A stretch of DNA of 64,000 nucleotides from Anthoceros angustus (Eukaryota; Streptophyta; Anthocerotopsida; Anthocerotales; Anthocerotaceae), in assembly GCA_010909165.1 (NCBI GenBank), contig VJWM01000044.1:1054001-1118000 (forward strand), read 5' to 3'. Position 1 is the first letter of the stretch, and every line of letters begins with the position of its first letter. The translations under genes were made by a program, and so were the position numbers. The notes under the pieces were generated by a model. That model ran no database searches, was not told the origin of the DNA, and saw nothing but the letters and a program-made list of their open reading frames with translations. This document shows, one piece after another, positions 20,794-31,699 of this stretch.

Positions 20794-21475
20794 CCATCAC
20801 TCTTTGTAGCATGATCTAGTTTCCCCAGGACTTCGATTTTGTAGCAGCAATACTCTCATATTTGGCAAGACGCTGGTGTTGGCCTGTTGATCGCACTCCC
20901 ATGTTGAGCTCTTTCCGTGAGATAATATAGACTCGTGCACTCTTTACTCAGGAGAGACCAGACACAGAAGTGACGGAAGGTCCAGAGCGAATGCTCCAAA
21001 ACAAAGACGCTGGACTGCTAAAGTCTAAACTTGTTCCCTAACTAACATGGACGTTAGCCATGAGGCAAGGGCCTACTCAGGTGCAAAAATGAAAGAACAG
21101 ACGACTGCTCATTCCCAAAGGCTTCTAAACCTCAATGACACCAGTTAACTATACACAACATTGATCCCGGCCTTGTGCCAGACTTAAGTTCTTGGCGCAG
21201 GAATATCCTTTGTTTGCTACAGAAGAATGTCAGCTGCGTAACCATGTCAAAGATCGCTCCAGTCAGATCCTGATTCAGCTCGGGGTGCGGTGACGCTGAT
21301 GTTAGTGAGCGGCCCTTGTTGCTCCTAAAAATGGTTTCGTCAAAAGCCTAGATATATCTCTTCCTGGGAAAGTGCCCATGTAAACTTGTCAGATCCGATG
21401 TCAGAGCACGGCCCAATCATGTCTGCATGCAGAGAAACAGTCAGAGGGGGCAACCTATTTACATGCTGATAACGA
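20794..21475. other. intergenic, convergent 3' flanks
   Basis: Contains the 3' UTR of the small mitochondrial protein gene and that of the qRRM gene, which converge here. No other gene seen. Confidence 0.4.
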
Positions 21476-24400
21476 CTACACATCAGAGCTTTTGCAAGTG
21501 AACCTGAGCAAAGCTCGTAAGATTTCATCCGAAATTCCACCAACACTGACCGATGTCCTATATGGAAGTCCACGGATTTTCCCAGATGATGACGGATCAA
21601 ACGCAACAGACCCGGTCGAGCCTGCAAGTCCTGCCTGCCGCTGGTAAAAGCTTGCAGCCGCCGCTGCAGCGTTTTGCATGTCCGTCCACGCTCCCGCTCC
21701 TTGTCCTCCCATTAGTCCAGTCATTCCAAACGCTCCTGCTGCAGCCTACACCAGGCAAATAGTTGCACCCGTCAGAACGTCAAAACAAGAGCTACAACTT
21801 GTCGAATCAATACCCCACTTGTAAAGGGAAAAAAGAAAGGGAACGAAGAGCAAAGTAATGACCTGCTGCTGTAAAAGTAAGAGTTGTACACTAGGATCCA
21901 AGGCTTGCGCCATTCCAAAGCCACCTAAACCTCCAGTTGCCAGCAACATTTCACTGCAACCACACAAAAAGCCTCCCCTTCGTCCTCAGGAGTAAACTGC
22001 AAACAGTCAAGATTCTCACTAGGACGGTAGAATCAACTTTCCAACCTCTTTGAGGCTCTAAATAGCTCGATATATCGAGATCCAATATTCTGTCTGTGGC
22101 GCTCCATGGCCCGTTGAGCCTCATCGGGTGAGACAAACTCCACAAAGGCCTCCCCTGTCGGGCGGTCTGTTGCTCCCATCACAACATGAATGCCATTTGG
22201 CAAAATAGAATACCCCTCAAAAAAATCCATGATTTCCCTCTGCCCAGCATTATATGGAAGACCTCGCATTTTGATGCAAACATGATCTGACATATCACCC
22301 ATGCCCTGCAAACCAGAAATGCTTCCCAGCCCTGCGGCTTGAATGGCTGCTACATTCATCCCAGTTAAACCCTGCACTCCAAATGCTCCCATCATCCCCG
22401 GGATCTGGAACACAATCCCACCAGCACATGACCATTCAGGCAAGACCTAGGCCCCACACCCTTTCCACTGACTTATAAGTCCACAGTTTTAGAGCCCCAG
22501 TTCTATTTCGCATGGTTGTTATAAGAGAATCATAACTCAAGGCTCAACTGACCTGCCCAACAGCACCAAATTGAGAAAATCCAGTGACACCCGAAAACAT
22601 CCCATACATACGCTGCTGCACAGCAGTCATCATCTCTCCTTTTGTACTCCGAAATAGTTCCACATACCGCTGCAGAATCACCAGCACACTACCTTGTGTG
22701 AGGCACAGTCCAGATGACAGTCAATACTTAGCACCTACTCTCACAAAAATAGCCGATTGAAAATGAATGTACTCACCGAGCCCATTGGCTCTCTATGCAA
22801 CTGCATGGCTCGAGCTGCAGTTTCCTCATTCACAAATTCCACAAATGCCTGTATACAGATTGTCACTTGTGATAAGCAGAAGATCCCACAAAAAAAACAA
22901 AGCTGACCCAACAGAGCATGGATACTGACCTCCCCAGTTGGACGGCCATCTGCATGAGTGCATAGAAAAATGCCATCGGGTACAACAAGCATTCCCTTAA
23001 AGAAAGCTGTGATGTCTGCCGAAGTGCAGCTGCAGCAGAGAAAGCAAGAATTTGTAGCTTATCCCTGGAGCTCTAGAGTAGCTTATCATTGGATTACACA
23101 ACCAAGGGCAACAATCCTGCTTAAACCCTATACCTGTAAGGCATCCCCCTCATTCGCACAACTCCAGTGTATCGCATGTCTGGGTTTCCTGACATTCCTG
23201 GGATTCCTGTGTTGAGCACACTACCACCGCTTACTGCGGCACTTCCTCGCCCAACCATGCGCAAAGCTCCCTGGTAAAAACGAGCAGTAAGACTCCACCA
23301 TGTTGTGCAGCTGTTAAGCTACAAGCTGGAAAGTGATACACAAAACCTACCTGCATGTCAGCTGGGTGACCCTTGAATACTTCGATGTAACGGCTGCCAA
23401 TATGTTGTCTACACAGAAAACCACAGATAAGCCTAGAAGTCAAAGGTCCAGAAATGCTTCTTGCTTCTCATCTGCCATCCTACTAGCAAAGGAGTGAAGA
23501 TCAGATCAGACCAGATCCTTTGACCTGAAAACCGAAGGCACCCACGCCATTCTAAACTGGGCAAATTTCGTCCACTCGCTGCTCACCTATTCCTCTCAAG
23601 GGCTTTATTAGCTAAGTCAGCATTTGCAAACTGCACATATGCTTGTCCAGTGGATCGTCCTGCAGAAGGACAGCGATAGCAATATAATAAGGGGATGATC
23701 CGCTTTGGTCGCACTACAAACAGCTACAAGTTCAAGTTGGAAAGACACCTTGAAAATTAACACAAATAACCACCCCGTCTGGTCCCATGTCCAAACCCTT
23801 GAAGAAGTCCGCAATATCGGCTTCTGAGGCACTGAAGGGGAGGCCCCGTAACCGTACGACATTGCTGCGTTTTCTGCAGAGAAAAATTTGTGGTCAGCAA
23901 GCAGGAAGACGATCACTGAGCAAAGAGAATCTTGCAACTGAACCCACCCCCCTGCCATGAAGCTAATGCTGATGTCAGCAGAGTATAGGCTAGGCTGCCT
24001 CACATGCAGCGCAAGATTATCAAAGCCAGTAACTCATCAATTGCAAATTGCCACAAGATAGAATGCACCGATCAGAATGCCCTCCTCCCAAAAAGCCCCG
24101 ATGCTGTGCACGTCATACGAACAATCACAACACTCACAATTCATCATCGAGAGCACTTCCTCCCACAAGCCCTCCTATGCCCGCCATGGCTGGCCACCAA
24201 GTAACCTAAAACCTCTGAGCTGCAAGCCACATGCATTGTCACAACAGGCAAGCACAAATAAGAAACCCTGCCACCTATCCTCCAATCCCACTACAGTCCA
24301 GTCGACTGGCAACCACAAACACCGCAACATAGGCCTACGCCTGCCTTACCACTTGTCCGCAACCTGCTTGGGCGCGGCGCTACCGTAAGCCTGCTGCCAC

Positions 24401-24554
24401 AGCCTGTAGGCGTATCCGTAGCACTGTCTTGTGGGCGGACCATCGATAGATAGGGATGGCCTCCGGGATTTCGATCCTGCCCCGAACCCCTTCCTCGGAC
24501 TAGATCGACGTAACGACTCGACGGGCTCAGGTAACCTGTCCAAGGTCCATCCAT
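21476..24554 (-). CDS. hnRNP F/H- and ESRP-like RNA-binding protein with three qRRM domains, 11 exons (530 aa)
   Basis: Exons in transcript order: 24554-24364, 23873-23749, 23659-23587, 23408-23351, 23270-23134, 23029-22930, 22848-22777, 22669-22553, 22404-22046, 21953-21863, 21745-21476; every join keeps frame. Three quasi-RRMs: RRM1 (VVRLRGLPFSASEADIADFF ... GQAYVQFAN ... GSRYIEVFKG), RRM2 (VVRMRGMPYSCTSADITAFF ... AFVEFVNEE ... RYVELFRSTKGEM) and RRM3 (IKMRGLPYNAGQREIMDFF ... AFVEFVSPDEA ... GSRYIELFRASK). The RGLPF/RGMPY cores mark the G-tract-binding qRRM family that controls alternative splicing. A Gly/Met/Ala/Gln-rich C terminus follows. Intron 1 is 490 bp, far longer than the rest. 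The first exon was chosen because it alone gives the phase needed before KRSNVVRL; it is the weakest part of the model. Confidence 0.92.
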
Positions 24555-25511
24555 AAACCGTTTGACCTCTTAAAATCAGTTTCATACTAAAATTTCCTCC
24601 ACCGTTAAAAATTAATTAATGGTCTCCTTTCCCATCGCCAGGGATGAACAACGATATCCTTAGCTTTCCAGCCCGCTTTGTTTCCGGCGCCTTTAACCCA
24701 CAAACGTACAAGGGGTTTTCAGCATTTGTTTAGGAAAAATCGCTTGAAATAGTTTTCATCATTTTATTGGTGAGTTATTTGGAACTAATATTCAAAAAAC
24801 TATGGCAACGTGCTCCAGGACATGCTCTATCCAGCACACTTTGTATCATCTCGATCTGCCCACCCACAAGTGAAAACAAGAGACCAATCGAAATGTTGGG
24901 GCTTAGATCACGAAATGGGACTTGAGTGCACATACATCTTACTAGTTAGCAATCAGGTGAGCTCCAAATCAGTGCTCCCTTACACCATTTGACTCACAGA
25001 GACATATTAGTAACCATGACAATCTGATGAAAAGAAAGAGTCAAAAAGCTTATGAAACTGCCATCACCCAACACAAAAAAGGTCGAAGCATCCCCAACCC
25101 AAGTTCCTCACTAACCTAGGACGTGTCCAAACTCCATGGCTTGTCTTGCCGTGGTAGAAGTCTGTTGGCCAGACGGTGCACAATCATTGACCGTTCCCGG
25201 GCCCCACCTCGCCACCGCCTCCACAGCCTCCCCCGTTTCCCCGCTCCCCCGCCTAATCGGCTGCCCGTGTCTTCATGCCACCGCCTAGAAGCATGGTTCC
25301 CACGCTAGTCATAGTGCTCGTTGGCTCTATAGAGGATGAGCCAGATACTACAGCTACAAACAAATTGTTCATCCGGACAGCATTGCCGTTGGCCCTCCTC
25401 ACTTCCACCTCCAATGATGGAATAGGGTAGACAAAAAAAACAAATACATTAGCTCCCTAAGCACCATCAGCCCAGAAGCCCACCCCATTCCAACTGAAAA
25501 GTAACACGCCT

Positions 25512-25940
25512 CTACAAGCACCACAGACAGCGCTTCCAATAGCTCCCACTCGATAGCCCCTTGGCGTCAAATGAAATGAAGGCAACCATCTCTCGGTTCC
25601 CCTCGAACATGAAATGCAGGGGACTCACAAAGGGCTGCAGCACTTGCCCACGAACTTTAGTGACAGCAAAGGCATGGACATGGAGGACGCTCAGCGCCCA
25701 CAAAGTCCAATCAACCTTGCCTTCAAGCCAACTCCGTCTCGACCGAGTAGCCGCTACCCGAATCGGGAATGGGTCTGGGCCCAAGATAATGGGCTCATTC
25801 CCGCGCAGCCCTACTTTATCCTCGTCGCCCCCAGAGACATCTTGCTGCCATATGGGACCTCCTTCCCCATCGCCGAGGAGGAGGCTCACAACTAGCTGCC
25901 GGGCATTGTAGTAACGGAATTGCCTGAGCTGGAAGACCAA
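25512..25940 (-). CDS. unrecognised open frame, 142 codons (doubtful)
   Basis: The frame reads as ordinary globular-looking protein (for example QLRQFRYYNARQLVVSLLLG and HAFAVTKVRGQVLQPFVSP), but I recognise no family. Two other frames on the plus strand are also open across the same ~330 bp, so open length alone is weak evidence. It may be a decayed transposon or gene fragment. The motif TCGGTTCCCCTCGAACAT in it also occurs near 33890, so it belongs to something dispersed. Confidence 0.2.
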   Translation of the reverse strand: MVFQLRQFRYYNARQLVVSLLLGDGEGGPIWQQDVSGGDEDKVGLRGNEPIILGPDPFPIRVAATRSRRSWLEGKVDWTLWALSVLHVHAFAVTKVRGQVLQPFVSPLHFMFEGNREMVAFISFDAKGLSSGSYWKRCLWCL

Positions 25941-28255
25941 AATAGAGTTTTACTTGCTGACTTTGGTTGGGGGTGCATGTGCCGCGTGCTGCAGTTTGAT
26001 GCACTCATCCCCCAGCGGTCGACCCTAGTCGAGCCTCCATATCTCCCATAGTACTTTGGGCTCGTCAATCATCCCAACACTTAGGCATATCTTTTGTCTG
26101 GAGCGGCACTTGAAATGAATACTGACCTAACTTGTGAAGAATTTGTTCAAGCGTCTGCTCCCAAGTGTCGCCTACCGTATGTACATCCTCCATGTTTCAC
26201 CTCGCCGACTCCCTCAAGCAGCATTGCCGACCCTCCTGGTCCGAACGCAAGTGGATGGGAGGAGTTGTTGCCTCTAGACTCCTCAAAGGGGCTGTAATCA
26301 GGATTTGGGTTTGCTAGGGCGGTCATGCTGCATTCGTCCTCGTTCTCTGCGGACGGGCTGCGTTGGCTTCTGGCCTCCCTCCATGAGAAGGTGCACGAAT
26401 GAGCCGCTGGTTGGAGGGTCCTCTTGCATGTTACAGTTGCGATAGTGGGTTGCCTATGTGGACACCTCACCGGGTGGATTAGGAGCCGAGTTTTTAGTAA
26501 AAGCAAGTTGCTATGGGAGGTCTACCAGCAAGACGTTGCCCGGCTTGCACATAAGCAAGGTAATGTTTGATTGTGGTCCATGGATGATTAAGGGAGGGAA
26601 CAACGACCCAAGGTCTCGGGATTCGCTTCGGGTAGGTGTGAGGAACTCGAATGAAGGGATGCATCGGCAAGCACATGAACTAGCCATGGTCGTGTGAAGG
26701 GTGGTGAAGTTTCATCAACGTGGGCCGCGAGATGGTCGAGCGGTGGTGGCTTACCTGACCACCTCTAGGGAGGAGGTGATGTTCCTCATGGTTGGTAAGT
26801 CTTAGAATTTTTGCGACTTAGGTCGAGGTACGACGCTTGTCTCGGCAAATTTTTAACCTCACCGGCACTGTGTTCGGGGAGGCCATTAGAGTCCAGATGC
26901 TTCGAGAGCAGGTCTAGCCTGTCATTGCCAAAATGTAGACAGGGCCACATGATGCTTTAGAGATAGTGGCTAGGGACCGAACAATAGTTGTGGGCGTAGT
27001 GTCGGTGGCAGCAAGGTTGAACAGAGGATGAGGTGGCGTGGCCACCAAGTCCAAGTCAATCGGCTAATTGGAACCCTACACTACAGCCCGGGAGCGTAGA
27101 GCCAGCTAGTGAACCTGGGCATGGCCCCAAAGGTGGATTTGATGACCCGCCACCTGCACACACAAAGGATGTTGAACATCTGGAATTGTGGCTGGAACAC
27201 GATAATATTTGAAGCGGTTGAATATACGAAGCCGCTTTCAGAAACCCCGGACCAATTTAAGGTTCACCGTACAGTCCCAAAACCCGTGACTCTTGATGTT
27301 CTCGGTTTACGCCTTTGGGTCTTCTTACTGCCTTGTCACGGTTTGATCCGTTTGGACAAAATTTTGCCTCCACATATGGTGCACGGCGCATGTGTGTGAG
27401 TGCCGGCATACCGGTGCCCTAAAAGAAACTCAACTTAGCTGGTATAAAAACTACAACTTGGATCTCGAACTTTCGACTATAATTCTTAGTCGAGTTTTTT
27501 ACCACTTTACCAACTCTAAGAGACAACAAAACTTTCTGATCCACAAATAATATATACTAATGAATATCTACATATATATGCTCGTACCCTATGCTCTTAT
27601 GCTCCCTCCATAGGGCGCCGACATGCTGGCGTCCTTAAATAGGTTTTTAATGAGCGCCGATGTGCCTGCGTCCGCATTAACACTACGGCTTACAACCACT
27701 TTGTGGTGCACCCATGCACATTATGACTTACATACATTAGGCTATGTATCCCTTGCTTGCGCAAGAGAATGAGAAAAAACACACCACCTTTCACACTTCT
27801 GATCACGACACAGCCTTGGTCGCTCACAAAGATGGTGTCCAACACACAAAAAATGTATTCAATTGCCATGACCTCTGTAGAAAGATGGTCGCCATCTGCA
27901 TGAGCTCGAGAATAGGGGAGAAACTTGGCCATGTCATGTCTCTCCTCACCATTCCGATTCAAGTAAAATTTACGATTATGAATATTAGGGCATGGGTAAT
28001 TTCAAACAGCGTGCATAAAAAACCGTTGAAATTTGAAAATAATTTCCATGATTCAAAGTTCAAGACTACGAATTATTAGAGTAAGGGGATTTTAAACCGA
28101 ACCAATTATGTATCACTTTTATAACACAAACTATGCTGGCCAAAACAAAGAAGCATGACTAGAACTAGTAACCCCGGATTTAATCTCTCATTTCAATCCA
28201 TATTACCTATTCCCTAGACACTAGGAAAAATTTACTTTTAATAGGCATGTCGACG

Positions 28256-28320
28256 CCTTTAGAAGTCTTGAACCCAAAACCTCTTGTCCTTTAGAAGTCT
28301 TGAACCCAAAACCTCTTGTC
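28256..28320. repeat. perfect 31-32 bp tandem duplication
   Basis: The unit CCTTTAGAAGTCTTGAACCC plus AAAACCTCTTGT occurs twice in succession without a mismatch, so the duplication is recent. Confidence 0.85.
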
Positions 28321-29569
28321 CACAACTCCCGAGTCTTACGTTTCATTAACTTTCCCACATACAAATTCAAGGAAGCACAAAGTATATCTTGAAATGAAGA
28401 CGCCGGCATGCCCTCATTCTTCTTCTTCTTCTTCATGCCCTTATGCTCCCCCATGTTGCTTGTTTTTTATAACCACGGTTCAGGTGGTTTTTTAGCCACT
28501 AGCCTAGGGTGTCTGTCCGACGTTGAGTAGTTCGAAGAAGCCATTACGGTTCATATAGTTTATCAACAAAAGGAGGGTGTTTGTCTGACGTCTAGCAGTC
28601 ATTGCCAAAGGCCATGAATCTTGGGCGTCGGCGCCCAAGGCACGTAGCCTTTGGGCATGACTTCTGCGCTAGCATGCTGGCGCCTAGGTGTGTCACTTAC
28701 GATATGTTTAGGGTCTTCACACCCTCCGGCTATTGTGCACAACGACGTCGACCGTGTCTGGATTGGATGCATAGCATGAATATAGAAATAGCCGTATGCA
28801 TTTCCTTCGATGATGCTGGAGAGATGGTCGCTCATGTTCATTTAGTATTGTTTAATGAATGGCAGGCACTAACGACATGGACATCATTTCCATCGAAAAT
28901 AATGGTCGACCTGTAGGATGAACCCTTCGTCTACCACTGTGGGCCGCTAAAAGATATAAAATTCCATATGACACCCTAATTGTGTGCCTTCTTCTGCAGG
29001 GTAAGCTCAAATATGCCATTTCAATGCCCATCGAAAACCCCGTTCCGCGTCTATTCACGTCAGAAGCCGCTTGATGTATATTCAGCCACTTCAAATATTA
29101 TGGTGTTCTGGGCAGGCAGTCGATGCGAGCCAGGGCTCAATGGTTGCGTCAACATCTCCACACAGGGCTGGGTGGGATAGCGAAGCTGGATGTCAATTTG
29201 AGGGTTTTGATTGACGTCCCAAAGGACGAGACTGATGTGTTCCGGCATGTGCACATCTGGCTGAAAATAGAATCGTAGGGGTCTGTGCAAATGTTGCTCG
29301 GGAGGCACAGGCTCGAGTGCGGGCTTAGGAGGTGGGTCTGTAGGCCTGCCGTTGTACGGGCGGCGAGTGTGTGTACACTGGGGGCGCCACGCTCATCGAC
29401 GTCAACAAGCCCTCCGTGGACGGCGCCACCCTAACATGTTGTTGCGCTGGAGGTGCCCGGGCGGAGGTTGTTTAACATCTCTGTTCAAGTTTCACACTAA
29501 AATTCCCTCGAATGTTGAAAATGAATTAATGGTCTCCTTTCCCATCGCCATGGATGAATGATAATATCC

Positions 29570-29990
29570 TAGCTTTCCCGCCTGCTTTGATCACGACACT
29601 AATTCTTTGATGAAGGATATCTTTTCCCGCCCGCTTTGTCTCATTGCCTAATTTTTCGATAAGAGAGATTCGCTTTCCCGCTTTAATAAGGATATCGTTT
29701 TCCGTCCGCTTTGTCCCATTGCCTAACTCTAGGATTCAATTTCCTGCTTTGATAAGGATATCTCTTTCTAGGGCGGTTTCTCCTCGGCATCTAATTCTTT
29801 GATCAGGAATATCACTTTCCTGGCCACTTTGTCCCCCTAATTGCTTGATGAGGGATATTACTTTCCCACCCGCTTTGTACTCGACGTCTAACTCTTTGAT
29901 AACCAATATCATTAATGTTGTCTAATTCTTTGATAAGTCCCACCCACTTTGTCTTGGCACCTAATTCTTTGATAATCAATATCCTTGAAT
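29570..29990. repeat. degenerate tandem array, ~55-60 bp unit
   Basis: About seven diverged units with the shared pattern CTAATTCTTTGATAAGGATAT, then CACTTTCCCGCCCGCTTTGTC. The last units run into an AT-rich foldback structure. Confidence 0.75.
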
Positions 29991-30170
29991 ATTGGCTACA
30001 CACCTAACTACATACTATTTATTAATCAAAATGATTAAATCTTCAATCACACCAATAATCTGTTGAACATTTAATAATTTTGATTGATAAATAGATACCT
30101 AATTAGATGCATAGACAACATTAAATAATATTGATTATCAAAGAAATTAGACACCTGGGACAAAGTAGGG
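29950..30170. repeat. foldback (inverted-repeat) element at the end of the tandem array
   Basis: The left arm (~29950-30033: CACTTTGTCTTGGCACCTAA..., GATAATCAATAT..., TATTTATTAATCAAAATGAT) is approximately the reverse complement of the right arm (~30069-30170: ATTTTGATTGATAAATA..., ATATTGATTATCAAAGAAA..., ACACCTGGGACAAAGTAGGG). The spacer is about 35 bp. It looks like a MITE or hairpin built from array units. Confidence 0.65.
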
Positions 30171-30388
30171 ATGTCGCTGCTGATCAACTCAAACCCTTCC
30201 TTATTTTTCCGGTCACGGATTGAAATTGGAGCAGTCACAGACCGCTTTCACTCCTCCAATTTTAGAAGGTACAATAGCATCAGGAATAATGGCGAACATA
30301 TTTGCCATATGGGTTCTAAATGTGGCCACTCCATGGTCTCACTCTCCTGAACGAGAAATTTCAAAACTGTGCCCACTCTGGCTGTAAA

Positions 30389-31699
30389 TCACAATCGGTT
30401 GATGACGGCCTCCACTTCAGCAGGCGTGTAGAGATGGTACTTGGGTGCCACTTTCGCTATGTCTACGTTGGAGGGTGTGATCTGGGATCAAACAACAGCG
30501 TGGAGACTTTAAGTCAGGGGAAGAATGAACGGTGGGCAAGACCAGTGCAGATTCTGAGAAGTCGTAACCTTTTCCTCCATGACTTGCTTTAATGTGGAAA
30601 GGGCCAGAGTTTCGGCTTCCGCAAGCGTCATTTCCTGTTTGTACAGACTCATAAGCTGCCCCAATCCTTCGGTGCAACAGAAATTAATGACATCCAATTT
30701 ATAAGAGGAATGGTCACCTTGTTATAGTGCTCCTGTAGCGAGGTGTCAGCGCCCTCAGAACCAGAACCTATAGCTTTCGCGTGACACTGCCAGAAAGTGC
30801 CTGATGGGTCTGTGTGGTACCTGTTGCAAGGCAACAAGTTACGCGTGAGCTCGCCGACTGTGATGCTACCCAGCAGAGTCATCTGAGCTGAAAGCTTTTG
30901 GCGGGAACTCACAAACATGGGCCATTCTCATCCCAGCCAGCAATCAACAGAGAGACGCCGAACGGTCTGGACTGCAAACAGGTGTGTCAAAACAGAAGGT
31001 GTGTCAAAACAGAAGTTCCTGGAGAGACAATTTGGAAGAACACCAAACAAGATGCCAAGTACCATAGAGTCCTCGTCGCCCTCCCCGAACCGCAAAGCCA
31101 AATCACAGATGGCTTGTGTTGTGGACTCGACGCTCATGGGCTCATTGTAGGAGAACCTATGATTCTACATCCATGACATGATAAAGAAAAGGGTTAGCAT
31201 TGGGAAAGAACACACTGAGGTTAGGTGGACAACCACAAACTGATATCAAGCGGCCTCAACTTGCCTGTGTTTCAACCCGAGCATGCTCCACCAGAGTGCG
31301 TGCATCAGCAGTGAGGCCACTCATAGCACACCCGATATGCTCATCAACCTCCATTATCTTCTCGACACTGGAGGGTTCCTGCAACAAAATTAGGTCAGAA
31401 GGTCCAAACTGCCTCCGTGGCTCTGCTGCGGAACCGTAACAAACTTCACCAGAAGAGGGGAGGTAATTCGTTTCTCCACAGCAAGAACGACTCCCTCCTT
31501 GGTCCCCAGCCCCACGGCTGTCGATCCGAGCTGCAAGGCAGAAAAGCATTACAGAAGTGCCGATGGGAGACATCAACCTGAGCTGCACACGCGCAACACC
31601 TACCTTAATAGCTTCAATGGCGTACTCCACTTGAAAGAGCCGCCCCTCCGGAGAAAATGTGTTCACTCCCCGGTCATACTCGCTCCTAGTTAGAAACAT
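30389..31699 (-). CDS. PAE1: 20S proteasome alpha-5 subunit, 8 exons (237 aa)
   Basis: Exons in transcript order: 31699-31604, 31530-31450, 31378-31265, 31164-31063, 30971-30913, 30820-30718, 30634-30569, 30481-30389. The spliced length (237 aa) equals that of plant PAE proteins. Seen: the alpha-subunit N terminus [20 protein letters not shown] with the [20 protein letters not shown] signature, [47 protein letters not shown]-like [21 protein letters not shown], and a C terminus ending in EAVINRL. It is a structural subunit of the proteasome outer ring, cytosolic and nuclear. Introns are 71-100 bp. Intron 3 (31264-31165) starts with GCAAGT, so it is a GC-AG intron. Intron 4 contains a short perfect duplication (GTGTGTCAAAACAGAAG twice, ~30980-31015). 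Confidence 0.97.

Larger units (their letters stand above)
24555..30388. other. long gene-poor, repeat-rich region
   Basis: No confident gene. It contains a 142-codon minus frame at 25512-25940, a short inverted coding-like fragment (~27195 and ~29100), a perfect 31-32 bp tandem duplication (28256-28320), a dispersed repeat present at ~24590-24680 and again at ~29495-29590, and a tandem array with a foldback element (29570-30170). Otherwise AT-rich with scattered short ORFs. Confidence 0.5.

Noticed and set aside
24346-24585. Alternative first exon for the qRRM gene in another frame (start MKLILRGQ)
   Set aside because: Its only phase-compatible donor (AAGTG|GTAAGG) would create a stop codon at the junction with exon 2. 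The frame starting MDGPWTGYL joins cleanly.
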